Assembly (NCBI GenBank): GCA_905250115.1
Contig: CAJNOI010000010.1
Location: 758,301 to 822,300, forward strand
Direction of reading: 5' to 3'
DNA from: Adineta steineri
Lineage: Eukaryota > Rotifera > Eurotatoria > Adinetida > Adinetidae
DNA length: 64,000 bases
The notes below the pieces were generated by a model. That model had not been told where the DNA came from. It did not search any database and worked only from the letters and a program-made list of their open reading frames with translations. Below are positions 13,239 to 24,333 of the stretch, one piece after another; position 1 is the first letter of the stretch, and every line of letters starts with the position of its first letter. A program made the position numbers and the translations under genes.

Positions 13239-13502
13239 ATGTATTCTCGTTTTGATCTATTCAATAAACTAAAGATATAATAAATGTTGTATTTATAGCC
13301 TAATAATATTTCTCTAGTATGAAGAAATATTAACTATTAATTATCGTTTTTCATTTTATAAAAAAATAAAAAATGAATTATTTAATTTAGCTCTTTCTTT
13401 AATCTTTTATTGTAATTAGTTAACAAATAAACGACAAAGAAAGAAACGATTAAAAAAAATGAACAGAAATACACTATACTTTTTGAATACATTCTAAAAA
13501 TT

Positions 13503-14100
13503 TGGGTGCAGGTGGGTGTGAGTAACAGCGTGAGTCTTTTGCTGCGTTATATTCATACTCACCTACACACCCAACTGTCGTTGGTCCATTTTTTTTTAGT
13601 TTCAAGCATGACCGTTCGATTAGAAGCTAATTTGATTTTTGAATTTGTAAAAACCTGTATGGAAAAAATCTAGAAATATACTTTAATATAGTTACGGTGT
13701 GGGTGTGAATGCAACGGACTAAGAGACACACACCCACACTCTCACCTATTCTACACCCCACGATGTTAATTTTGACCACCGACTATCACGACCATCATCT
13801 TGTAATTATTGTAGTTTACCTAATTCACGTAAGTATTTTACTATACCAGTAATCATTTCATATTTATTAATTTCAGCATTACTCATTGATGATTCAGCAC
13901 CTATCATAGCTACTGTAAAATGGTTACGATTAATTTATGCTACTACACCATGTTTATTAAGTTGATTTTGTTCTTCAAAATTAATTTCTTTTTGAATTAA
14001 GTCTTGTATTGCTAATTTAGAAGCACTTGAGGGTGTGGGTGTGGGTATGGATGTAACGGACCAAAAGACTCACGCTAGCACTCACACCCACACCCTCAAG
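13503..14100. repeat. GT/CA-rich hairpin repeat units, three copies in both orientations
   Basis: Three imperfect palindromes share arms of GGGTGTGGGTGTG type and a loop like ATGTAACGGACCAAAAGAC. They lie at about 13503-13571, 13692-13745 and 14026-14100. In the third, the arms 14026-14043 and 14083-14100 are perfect 18-bp inverted repeats. The first unit is the third in reverse orientation (shared AGCGTGAGTCTTTTG core). The flank is duplicated as well: TCTAGAAATATACTT occurs near 13670 and 14175. Degenerate GT/CA-rich stretches follow at about 14778-14840 and 15228-15300. This looks like a small non-autonomous repeat family. Confidence 0.75.
13797..14025 (-). pseudogene. Coding relic between hairpin units
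   Basis: Read on the minus strand this stretch has protein-like composition (SKLAIQDLIQKEINFEEQNQ, then NRNHFTVAMIGAESSMSNAE, then KYEMITGIVKYLRELGKLQ). In-frame stops occur after about 32 and 75 codons, so it is not a working exon. It ends exactly against the third hairpin. I cannot assign the parent gene. It is probably a captured or degenerating fragment of a host gene. Confidence 0.45.
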
Positions 14101-14268
14101 ATGGTATTTGAATTGAATTCATAATTTTATTGCAAGTTTTGTTTTTCGTTTTTGAAAATGTGTGTAGAATAAATCTAGAAATATACTTTTATATAATAAC
14201 AAAAAAGAAAAGAAAACCATAGAATAGATCGTATAAATAAAGAAACAAATATTATCTTATATATTTTA

Positions 14269-14450
14269 CTAAATATTAATTTCATGATTCTTCGTTCGTA
14301 TTAATGAACCAGTTGATGATTGAGGCTGTTGTTTTGATAACGAGGAATTTATTCGACGAGCTGATGATTGTGTTGGAGTTATTGAACCAGCATTTGGATG
14401 ATATGAAGATGGAGATGCTGACTGACCAAGCAAATGTTGTATTGGACGTA
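14269..14450 (-). pseudogene. Possible 3'-terminal exon relic
   Basis: A minus-strand frame of 59 codons with Ser/Gln/Pro-rich, protein-like composition (IQHLLGQSASPSSYHPNAGS, then QSSARRINSSLSKQQPQSST) ends at a TAG at 14269-14271. Upstream it runs directly into the GC-rich inverted-repeat element at 14448, where homologous coding sequence appears to stop. It may be the C-terminal exon of a gene broken by that insertion. Codon-like bias is the only evidence. Confidence 0.35.
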
Positions 14451-14767
14451 GAGCCCGTCGGGTCCGGGTCTCGAAGCTTTTTCTGACCGAGTCCGGATAA
14501 AAAGAAATATATTATCAACATGATATTTTTATACTACTCGATGAACATGAAAATGGCATTTTGGATTTGAAAACTGGTTGATAGGTCTTCAGAAAGCCAA
14601 ATCAAAGACCTTTTTTTTTGCTCCTCAGTTTTGGTTTTGGATAGTCAAGACTAAAAAATTTTCTAAGGGTACAGTTCGAGTTCAGACTAGTGCTCGTCGA
14701 AATCGGGTCCAGCCCGGACCGGGCATCGGGTCCGGATCCAGAAAAACGCGGACCCGACGGGCTCTAC
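14448..14767. mobile_element. GC-rich element with terminal inverted repeats (MITE-like)
   Basis: The two ends are a perfect 19-bp inverted repeat: GTAGAGCCCGTCGGGTCCG at 14448-14466 and its complement at 14749-14767. A further TTTTTCTG match lies internally on both sides. If the repeat proper starts at GAGCCC, each end is flanked by the dinucleotide TA, the target preferred by Tc1/mariner-type elements. The inner right arm is a dense run of GGGTCC/GGACCC motifs, far more GC-rich than the surroundings. No transposase is encoded, so it would be non-autonomous. Confidence 0.55.
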
Positions 14768-15512
14768 TGATCATACATCCAGGGTGTGGGGCCAATGAGG
14801 GTGAGAGTGTGCGTATTCTATTCCAGCTACACCCGCAATCTAAAAAATATTCGTATTTTAATAAAATCGTTTGTTCTTGATATTTTTCAATGATAGAACT
14901 ATTTCAAATAACATTTTAAATAAAAAAAAGATTTGAATGAAAAATAAAAGTCAAAAACATATGTTGACGTCAATAGAAGAGAATGATTATTAGTTTAATC
15001 TTGATGTCAACTCATAAATTAAGACACATAGAAACAATGTATATTTTCTTCTTTATTATCAAATCATACGAATTATAAAATAGAATTCTTTCAAAACTAT
15101 TCAAAAATCAATTTAATAGTTGGTGAGCAGATACATTATTAGAGAAAATATATTCAAATTTCATAATATTTAGTTATTTTAATTATATTTAAACTAATAA
15201 TCACAAATGTAAATCATTCGTTTTGGTGGCTGTGGTAGTGGGTTTTATCATGTTACCTACACCCATATCGGCGCCCACACACACACACACACTCACAGTT
15301 GAATTCTTAGTTATCATTTAACTGAAAAACATTTGAATGTTTTGATATTTCATTTACCTATTATAATATATATAAATATTTTGAAAATTTATTTTAATAA
15401 TTACAGAATAGATAAACAATGATATAATCTGAATTATGGAAAGTACAAAATCGGACGGGCAACAAAATCAAAAAAGTACATTCCCATTAAATATAATAAT
15501 TATTTGCAATAA
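14768..15512. other. Intergenic with degenerate GT/CA repeats
   Basis: AT-rich sequence downstream of the inverted-repeat element and of the nicastrin stop codon. It holds a degenerate GT-rich stretch near 14778-14840 and a (CA)n-containing stretch near 15228-15300. No gene is seen. Confidence 0.6.
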
Positions 15513-17662
15513 TCACGATGAAGACGGTTGTAATAAATCAAGCTTTACATACCAACGTAATACAGAAAAGACAATAAATGAAATCGTAAGTAATAGAATA
15601 CCAATAATAAGTGTAACTATTTCATGTGTTCTTGTTGGAATAATAAACAACCGTAAAGTAAAAGTTGTCCATCGACTTTCAGTCCATGCTGGATAGGTTG
15701 TTTGTGATAGATCATAATTATCAATACTAAACGCTGGTGAAGATGACGGTGCATATCGTAAATATGATCGAACACAGTATCCAGAATAATTTTGTTCAGA
15801 TATTATTGATGGTGCATATCCACCAACATATCTATACAATCGAAGAGTATCATTATTTTTCTGTTCTAAACATTTTGTTTCAGTTAAATTTTGTTTATCA
15901 TATTCTCGATCACGTAAAAAATAACTAAGTATATTTTGTACAAAAGGAAATGTTGGTGTTGTTGCTGTTGGATAAGTATTTATTGAAAAAGGTAATGATG
16001 TTTGTTCGAATGCATCAAATGAATTTCCAATTGATTCATTTGAAACATTATGAATAAGAGGACAATTTACATTTTTTAAAACACAATAAACAAGATTATT
16101 TATAATTTCTTGTTCAATAGTAACATTTGTTATATTATTACCAACATATGAATCAAGTAATGTTTGAGCTAATGGTTCAACAATACTTTTAATCCATTGA
16201 CTGAATTCAGTAGTTGTATTATATTCTAATGATGATATATTAATTGATAATGTTGAAGGATCATCAAAAAATGAATGATAATAATGATTTAATAATTGAT
16301 TTTCATTTGTTGATGTTAGAATATAGGTTGGAAAAGATAATGATGATGTTTCACGCTGAAAAATTTGTGAAGATGCTGGTGGTAGAGGAGAATTAGCATT
16401 CATTCGAGTAATCATTGGATTATTTTCAAGTAATGTTGCGATAAATGTTTCATTTATTATCGATGGTGATGATGGATATGCATAAAGCTAGAATTCAAAA
16501 CAACAACAACAGTGAATTAATGATTCAAAGTTTAAAATAATTTACTTACAGAAAGATTATTAGAAAAACTTAATGATTGAAATTCAATAATAGAATGAAT
16601 ATGTTCTATTTTAATACGTTGCTCATTTTTATCACCAGCTGGAAAATAATCATTATTCATATCAAATAGAAATCGAAATGAAGCTGAATAATCTAATGCA
16701 TCACCATCAAGTGTAACAAATATAATTTCTTTATCTTGTTTATTAAATTCTTTTTGTTCTTGTCCAATAACATGAGCAAGTGCAAGAAATGTTATGAGTG
16801 CTGTTGCTGGTTGTTGTGCACCACCTGTTGTACCTTGTGCTTTCAAAAACATTTGAAAACTATCTGTTGTTGCTAAAATAAGAACAACTGATTTTGGTTG
16901 TCGTTGTTTTGGTACAAGAGTTAATGAATCAGGTAATTTACTATAGATATTTAAACCACCAACAGGATCACAAAATCCATCGACAGCATCAAGTAATGAA
17001 TGTGATATTTCATTTCTACGCATACATGTTTTCGATGTATGTGCAGCACTTTGAAATGCTTTTACTTCTAGACCACATGTTGGTGATGATTGAGTATTAT
17101 AAAATTGACGATAAAATTTATCTAAGCGTTCATAATCATCTTTTTCATCGAGTAATACAATTGGAAATGGAAATGAACGAAAAAATAAACCAGTTCCTTT
17201 CGGATTCCAATGAACTGTTTCAGTTTGATTTAAATAATAAGATTGACGATGATTTGGACATTGATCATCATGTGAAAAATCTTTAGGTCGAGATAGATTT
17301 GATTTTAAATAAATTACAAGACCATTTAATTTTGAATCAAGACGATTCATTAATTTATCAACATATTCGGAATTAAATAACTCGATATTAAGCGCAATAA
17401 TAAATGAATTGGATGAATCAATTGTTTTACTATCTTTAAGATACGAATTAAATTCATTCTCATTATCAATCATATACATTCGACCGGAGTTGCCTCTCAT
17501 AGATGACTGACAACCGATTTCATGTGTACCATTAAGATGACGAACACAATAACGTGCACGATCAAATGATACATACATTTGATCAGCTACACGTGTGGAT
17601 TGAGTAAATACAATAAGGAATGTTAGAAAAAAAACAGAAATGCAAAACAATGAAGAATGCAT
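15513..17662 (-). CDS. NCSTN: Nicastrin, gamma-secretase subunit
   Basis: Substrate-gating glycoprotein of gamma-secretase, the membrane protease that cleaves Notch and other type I proteins together with presenilin, APH-1 and PEN-2. Two exons (17662-16550, 16487-15513) give 695 residues; human nicastrin has 709. Seen: signal peptide at residues 1-22, an N-terminal block with CVRHLNGTHEIGCQSS, TCMRRNEI before CDP, the aminopeptidase-like region, many N-x-S/T sites, and one C-terminal membrane helix (VTLIIGILLLTISFIVFSVL) with a short tail. The segment matching the family's GETFDYIGSSR reads GDALDYSASFR here. A polypyrimidine-AG splice acceptor lies 6 nt upstream of the ATG. Identification is firm from overall collinearity. 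Confidence 0.95.
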
Positions 17663-17668
17663 AGTGAT

Positions 17669-19633
17669 CTAAAAAGAAATGAAAAAAAGAAATACTTCAT
17701 CAAACTATGCTAAGAATTACTATAAACACGTAAGTTATTCATGTTAGCATATATGCTTTCATGGTAAATAAGAGTAAATTTTAGTTGATTATGTTGAGAT
17801 CACATTTTTCCTCATAAATTCTGTAGTAATGTAAAACAGTCCCCAAATATTCCGAAAAAATAAAATAAAGAACAGATTTCATTATTCATTGTTAGTTCTC
17901 GTTCAGAAATGTTCAAATCTTGCTAAAAGCATTAAAAAAACAAAAAATAATTTAAGTAAAAAACTATTATATTTTGACTCATGCACACGAAAAATTCAGA
18001 TTACCTTATATTCATACTGATTGCACTCACGAATATGTATGGCTTTCGGATATGAGCCAATAAAATAACTGCTAATGTACATAAATACACTTCAGGATAT
18101 GAAATTATTATTTTGAAACTATATCCTTTTCTTAGTTCTCTTTGTATACAGTGAGCACCCGCGCTCAGACACAGTTATACTTGTTCCTTTTAAGAATGAA
18201 CGAAGCTAAATATAAGCTTTTTCTAAAACAGATGTCACCGTTAGTCACTATAATACGTATAGTTTTTTCGAGTGAAAGTTATAATTTACCCTTTCTTGGA
18301 TTATTAAACATTCGATCAATTAATTACAACAATAGAATCTCACTAGATCGACTGAAGAACTGAAAGAGTCTCATTAAAAACTGATAGAATGAAATTATGT
18401 CGAAATAATTCATGTTGAATTAATCACATGGAAACTAATTAAATGATCGGCTTTAGTGTTGGACTGACTGACTTACAGACATATCGAGCGAGCTAAAGAA
18501 ACAAATTTGAGATAATTAAGTATAAAGTTTAACAGAATTTAACGCTTTTTTTATTCTTATACTCAGTTTTTTTTGTAGATATGAGATACAATTTTCTGTT
18601 TTAAAGCTGATTAAATCTACAATAAATAAACTTAATCGAGATATATTCGATGATGTTGTAGGATGTCTAGAAAACCATCTCTATACCATGATAGATGATG
18701 AGTAACACGATGTTAATGTAATGCTAACAAATAAACATACACACCTCTCATATTCTTCATTCATTTTTGTTTGTCTCATAACAAGAAATCATTAAAGTAA
18801 ACATGATTTACTCTTTTTGTATTCTGATACCTGGTAAATAGCTCAATCAAGTTTTGATGCTTTTCGATTCACGATACATCAAAACAATACATATAGTATA
18901 TATTTAAGTATAAATACTATGCCTTTGTACACAACTGTGTTAACTGTATTTTATGATTGTGTATTTATCAACAAGTGCACAATATATATATTGACAGTAA
19001 TTAAAATAGTTTCTATCGTAAATATAAATAGTGCATATCGATATTTCGTAACAACAATGTTGAATGACATAATCTACATGCCATTGAAAAAATATCATAT
19101 GTAATAATCATTCTAAGATAAATCAATTACAAAATATTCGTTGAAATTCACACAGTGACTGTATTATATTATTTTCTCTCTTACGAATTTGCTATGTATG
19201 TGTTGTACTAAGAAATATTTTAAGTACCTATTCTTAGGCAAAATAACAATATGAACTACTTGTGTTCTCCATGTATGTTCATTTACGACAAGCAGAATAA
19301 AGTAAAACATAAAATAGATGGCGTATTATATAGACACGTAGAAAACGTGATAAAGAGGTGTTACTTTAACAATGCAAACTGTCATGGTAGATAGAATAGC
19401 TCGAATTTATTTCTTATATATGACTATCTATTTAGCAATGTCTATTAGACATTTAATTTGAGATTTTAAACTAAATGATTATTATATTTATTTTTCTAAG
19501 ATTGTCGAATATATCTTTCAATAATGTATAACACATATTGATAGTTAAACTTTGAAAAAATATATAATGTTTATATTTTATCTAAGTTATATATATAGTA
19601 GTAAAATATCTTATAATAAGTTACTTTATTTTA
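17669..19633. other. Intergenic, about 2 kb
   Basis: AT-rich promoter-side sequence between the divergent nicastrin and TMEM216-like genes. Short open frames at 18142-18363 and 18919-19104 show no domain, membrane segment or splice structure that I can support. Confidence 0.6.
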
Positions 19634-19638
19634 GAAAC

Positions 19639-20136
19639 ATGTTTCTTACTGTATCTGATCAATCAAGTACGGCTCTTCATATTCTTTTACATGCAAATCT
19701 ACCTTATACAATCTTTTGGTTTATTATGGAAATTCTTCTTTTTACTTTTAAAAATTTCCATTTAACATATGCTTCTAATGCATTCGGTATTGAAATTTCT
19801 TTGGTATTTATGGTTTGTTTCAATGATTTATTTCGTCAATTTTTTTGTATTAAAGGCAATTTAATGTTAAATAATGCCCTTCTAATTATTTCTATTTTCT
19901 ATGGATTATGTTGTGCAATTGGTTTTGTTTTCTTTCTTATATTGCAATCATACGCTCAACGTCTAGAAATGCTTCTTGCAGGAATCAGTTTAACATTAAT
20001 CTTAATTGAAATTTTACTCAGTATTATCACACTTATTCGTAATAGTCGAGCAATGCCTGTATTAACCAAAGATCAAAAGATTGCACGATTAAATCTAGCA
20101 CAAAAACGATTTCAAACATCAGTTAAAACTGAATAG
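19639..20136 (+). CDS. TMEM216: TMEM216-like tetraspan ciliary transition-zone protein
   Basis: Small four-helix membrane protein of the MKS/B9 complex, which gates the ciliary transition zone in animals. The single exon encodes 165 residues (human about 145). Four hydrophobic helices are visible. Family-like signatures are the KGNL motif after helix 2 (RQFFCIKGNLMLNN) and LQSYAQRLEMLLAGI between helices 3 and 4. A charged C-terminal tail follows. The ATG at 19639 was chosen because a splice-acceptor-like TTTATTTTAG ends 4 nt upstream; the frame is open further upstream but has no convincing sequence. An AATAAA lies near 20236. The closely related TMEM80 family is the alternative. Confidence 0.8.
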   Translation: MFLTVSDQSSTALHILLHANLPYTIFWFIMEILLFTFKNFHLTYASNAFGIEISLVFMVCFNDLFRQFFCIKGNLMLNNALLIISIFYGLCCAIGFVFFLILQSYAQRLEMLLAGISLTLILIEILLSIITLIRNSRAMPVLTKDQKIARLNLAQKRFQTSVKTE

Positions 20137-21418
20137 TATTATATAGTCATATTAAATAATTTTGTTTATGTGTAATATCTGCAATATACTGGATTGTGTG
20201 TTTATATTTTCAATGTAAGAAATTTCAGATTTCAATAAATACATCTTATTAATTCGTGAGATCAACAGTTAAACGATTGTTTTGTAAACAATAAATGAAA
20301 ATGTTTATTTTGATTCGGATCAATTTCATTTACTAATATGTATATGTTAAAAATTTCAGAGATTAAAGTTTAAATTATAACTATTTAATTGTCTTCTAAA
20401 GATAATATTTAGATTATTCTATTAATACATCAGTTTTTAAATGAACGTTCTATTTTACCTGATTTATTTTCACACGTAATATTTTGATACTGAGGTTTCC
20501 TTATATTTATTATTCCGACTTCGAATTCTTGATTTGAAATGATCTCGTTATTTATTATAACACACTTTTTGTTAAAGTTTATTTATTAATCATAATCATA
20601 TAGCAGAATGACATCTTAAAGTAACACTTTAGAACATTTCTATACTTAAACTCGAGGAACAATAAATGTGCCTTGTTTTAATTGCGAAAAAATACAATTA
20701 AACATACTGTTAGAATCATACTATGCAGTTAGTTAAAAAAAAGAATATAACTAAATGCGATAGTGCTTTTAAACACATACAAAAACACGTTGGAAAAAGG
20801 GTTTTCATACTTACTAAGCCTTTGTTTCTTTCAAAAAATTCTTGATGATTCAGTCACTCAGCTACAAAATCTTTCTGAATTCAGCACCAATGTAATGTAA
20901 TATTTTATTTATCTAACTAATTGAAACTACACATTTTACGGTTCAGCATTATTCAAAAAAAAAACATTTCCATCTAAGTATTATCGGACAGAATATTTTG
21001 CTTCAGCATCACAGGTAAGAATTGCTTGGGATTTTATTATGATCACTTTGGTACCTTGTCTCATTTTACGGCACCCACAAGGCTCTTTCAAAGTTTTGTC
21101 ACCATCCTAGGAAATCTTGTCTAGAACAGTCTCACTGAACATAGCCTTTTTCAGTTTTACTACTGTTATACAGAACCAGAGCTTGGTCTTGCACGTTCTG
21201 CAGAGTCACGCACTACTTCTGTCAAGGCTCCTTTTTTTGGGGCATCATACCTACATTTTTTGAGATATGCTAAGCAAAACCTTTCATCAGAATACACATT
21301 CGGTCATAAAACTAGCAGTTTTATTTACTGTTTTTGCGTAAACTACAACACAAGAAAAAAATTCGTGTCATGATCACCAGATGTGTGTTTGTTATCGACA
21401 AACATTTACTATTAGCAT
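20137..21418. other. Intergenic, about 1.3 kb, with a decayed coding relic
   Basis: The 3' flanks of two convergent genes. The part from 20137 to about 20980 is AT-rich and featureless. The part from about 20985 to 21310 differs in base composition and is listed separately as a relic. Confidence 0.5.
20985..21310 (-). pseudogene. Decayed coding relic of unknown origin
   Basis: This stretch is visibly richer in G+C than its flanks and reads like protein on the minus strand: first YSDERFCLAYLKKCRYDAPK and KGALTEVVRDSAERARPSSG. After a frame change it continues VKLKKAMFSETVLDKIS, a stop, then DGDKTLKEPCGCRKMRQGTK. One frame shift and at least one in-frame stop mark it as broken. I do not recognise the parent; a transposon-derived protein or a transferred gene fragment are both possible. 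Confidence 0.35.
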
Positions 21419-23663
21419 TCACCGTTTTCTTCCACTTTTATTCCATGCAACAAGCTGATCAATTTCGTGTATAACATCGTCTCCAATTTCATTCTCCCAA
21501 AGATCTAGTGTAGTGAGTGTCTAGATAAAAATATTGAAACAAAGACATAGTAAATATAAAGAGAGAATGACAATTACTGTGTTCTGTCGTAATCCCGTAG
21601 CCAAATGTTGTGCTCCAACCTCTCGGATTCTACTTCCAGCAAGATTTAGTGTGATGAGCGTCTAGACAAAACAATGAAGGTAAAAGCGTGATATAGATAA
21701 AGACAGAATGGTAATTACTGTGTTTTGTTGTAATGCATCAGCTAAATATTGCGCTCCAACATCTCCAATTCCATTATTTTGGAAATATAGCGTAGTTAGT
21801 GTCTAGATAAAAAAAATGCAGGTTGATAGATGGTATAGATAAAGAGACATTGACAATTACCGTGTTGTGTCGTAAACCTGCAGCCAAATGTTGTGCTCCT
21901 ACCTCTCTGATTCCATTTCCACTGAGGTTTAGTGTGGTAAGTGTCTAGATAAAAACGTGAAAATAAAAATATGATACAGATGAAGAGAGAATGAGAATAA
22001 CTGTATTGTGTTGTAATGCATCACCCAAATATTGTGCTCCGACTCCGTCGATTCCATTTCTAGCAAGATTAAGTGTGGTGAGTGTCTAAATGAAAACATG
22101 AAAATAAAGACATGATACAGGTGAAGAAAAAGTGAGAATTACTGCGTTGTGTCGTAATCCCGCAGCAAAATATTGTAATCCAACGTCTCCGATTCTATTT
22201 CGAATGAGACTTAGTACGGTGAGTGTCTAGATAAAAAGTGGAAGTAAACACACGTTATAGATGAAGAAAGAATGAGAACTACTGTGTTGTGTTGTAATGC
22301 ATCACCCAAATGTTGTGCTCCAATCTTTGCAATTTCGTTATGTCCGACATCTAATGTGGTAAGTGTCTACATGAAAAATGCAGGGAAAATACGAGACAGA
22401 TGGGAAGAACATGATAACTACTGAGTTGTGTCGTAATGCATCAGCTAAATGTTGCGCTCCAAGCGCTCCGATTCCATTTGAACTGAGATTCAGTGTGGTG
22501 AGTGTCTAAGTGAATAAGTGAAAAAGTAGACATGATACAGATGAAGAGAGAATAAAGGTTACTGTGTTTTGCTGCAATGCATCACTCAAAAGTTCTGTTC
22601 CAGTCTCTCCGATTTCATTATGTCCGACATCTAATGTGGTGAGAGTCTAGATAAAAAATGTAGCGAAAAATACGATATAGATGAAGTGAGAATAACAATT
22701 ACTGTGTTGTGTCGTAATGCATCGGCCAAATATTGTGCTCCAGTCTCTCCAATTGCATTTCCACTAAGATTCAGTGTGGTGAGTGTCTAGGTGAAAACGT
22801 GGAAATAAAGACACGATACAGATGGGAACAGTATGACGATTACTGTGTTGTATTGTAAAGCATCAGCCAAATGTTCTACTCCATCATCGCCGATTGAATT
22901 ATATGCGAGACATAGTGTGATGAGTGTCTAGATGAAAAAGTGAAAATAAAGACAAGATACAGACGAAAAGATAATAACAATTACTGTATTGTTTCGTAAT
23001 GAATCAGCTAGATGTTGTGCGCCAAGGTCTCCAATTCCTTTTCCACTGATATTCAGTATGGTGAATGTCTAGATAGAAAGCATAGATATTTCTCAAGGAA
23101 ATATCTCGGACGTTACTTATAACTAGATAAACTAGTTTATAGACTGTTACTCTCTTTCGAAATCTGGTTGTTCATATCAAAACGGTAGATAAAAAAGTGT
23201 TTAGATACAGGTAAAAAAGCAAATAACAATGTGTTGTCCCTTTATTTTTGTTCTTATCTAAACATTGAATGTTTATGAAATTAAACCTGGTTTGACACGT
23301 GTAATATTTAGCTAAGATTGAAAAGAAAATAGGAATTATATTCATATTGTTATAATTGAAAAAATGAATTTTTGGGGGGAGAGATTGATAACTGATGAAT
23401 TATTTTGAGTGATAAATAGTTTATTCACATTTATTTTATTGAAATCATTCTACTTGAATAGAGATTGTAGGAATGAAAAATTATTCAAGAGCCAGTAGAG
23501 AAAAGTTTACCTGATATGGATAATAACTGTCTATAATGCTGTTGAATCGTTGGCATACGTTTCTCATTGAGCAGAGAATTGTGTAAGGCGTCTGGTGATC
23601 TAGAATTCGGTAGACAAGTTCTACTGGTAACATGAGGAAGCTGGTGATAGTTTGATTTGCCAT
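21419..23663 (-). CDS. F-box protein with 12 RNI-type leucine-rich repeats, one repeat per exon
   Basis: Exon 1 (23663-23511, 51 codons) encodes an F-box (FLMLPVELVYRILDHQTPYT). After a 442-nt intron come 11 exons of exactly 84 nt, each one 28-residue ribonuclease-inhibitor-type LRR of pattern TLTTLNLSGNGIGxxGAQHL followed by ADALRHNT. Starts of these exons: 23068, 22927, 22786, 22646, 22505, 22366, 22226, 22085, 21944, 21802, 21661. A terminal exon (21520-21419) holds the twelfth repeat and a basic tail (SGRKR). All introns are phase 0, so the total is 392 residues with no frame error. Expected role: an SCF substrate receptor with a horseshoe LRR surface; the ligand is unknown. The N-terminal block (LPVELVYRILD, CSMRNVCQRFNSII) resembles a repeated bdelloid F-box family. 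Confidence 0.9.
21578..23068 (-). repeat. Eleven-unit tandem exon-intron array, about 141-nt period
   Basis: Unit starts are spaced 139-142 nt, made of an 84-nt exon plus a 55-58 nt intron. Intron sequence is partly shared between units (the GTGTCTAGATGAAAA and GATACAGATGAAGAGAGAAT type lines on the plus strand), so whole exon-intron units were copied, not only coding sequence. Residue 25 of the repeat alternates Arg, Gln, Arg, Gln through all eleven units. Confidence 0.9.
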
Positions 23664-24333
23664 TATAGACTGCTGATGAAATACGTGTTGTGTCGCTTTA
23701 TTTTTTGATTGTATAATGTGTTTTTCTCTTCCAATTTAATAAATACATATTCGTCATGCGTTATATTACTTTACGTGATGTTGTAATTACTTGTAGGAAG
23801 AAAAGAATGAAAAAATAAAGATGTCACTTTCAATGGGAGAATTGATTTATAGAAACTATATTTAATGTTTTGTTATGATTATTTTAGTAATATAAAATGA
23901 TATATAATAGGTATGACTATTGCATTTCTGGTTATAATTAACAAAGTATGGATGACTCTTCTTTCATTGATGTTTAAAATGTATATTGTCACTCAATCAT
24001 AAAATCGAATGGAGATATTTTTCTCAAGAAACAGAATCAAATAATATTCAGAAGACTATATTGATTGTACTATGCATGCAAAGCAAAATTCAATAGATCG
24101 ATGTTTTTAGACACAGTCTATGTGATCATTTCTTTGTTTTAGAATATGAATGAAAATAAATACGATGCTCCTCTCAGATATCAAAACATGACTATAGTAG
24201 TGATTAATTAATCATATTTATTTATTATTGATAATAGGTAAGTTTTAGATTTGTTGATGAATCGGAAATACATGATGTTACAACATAAAACAAATAGGTG
24301 TATGTCTTGATAACCTACAATCTCAATCAGTAT
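23664..24333. other. Intergenic, about 0.7 kb
   Basis: AT-rich spacer between the start of the F-box/LRR gene and the stop codon of the GPCR gene. No exon, RNA gene or repeat is evident. Confidence 0.6.

Noticed and set aside
14304..14880. Plus-strand open frames over the repeat cluster
   Set aside because: They run through the inverted-repeat element and opposite the minus-strand relic; the composition is that of the repeats, not of a protein.
15228..15300. (CA)n stretch considered as a mobile-element end
   Set aside because: A simple-sequence repeat by itself; only weakly related to the hairpin units and without clear boundaries.
15436..17286. Plus-strand open frames at 15436-15696, 15737-15928 and 16894-17286
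   Set aside because: 15436-15696 overlaps the nicastrin stop and 3' end, and the other two are antisense shadows of nicastrin coding sequence.
21578..23068. 141-nt periodicity resembling a satellite or CRISPR-like array
   Set aside because: The period is explained by 84-nt LRR exons plus short introns with GT/AG ends; the repeats code protein and are too diverged for a direct-repeat array.
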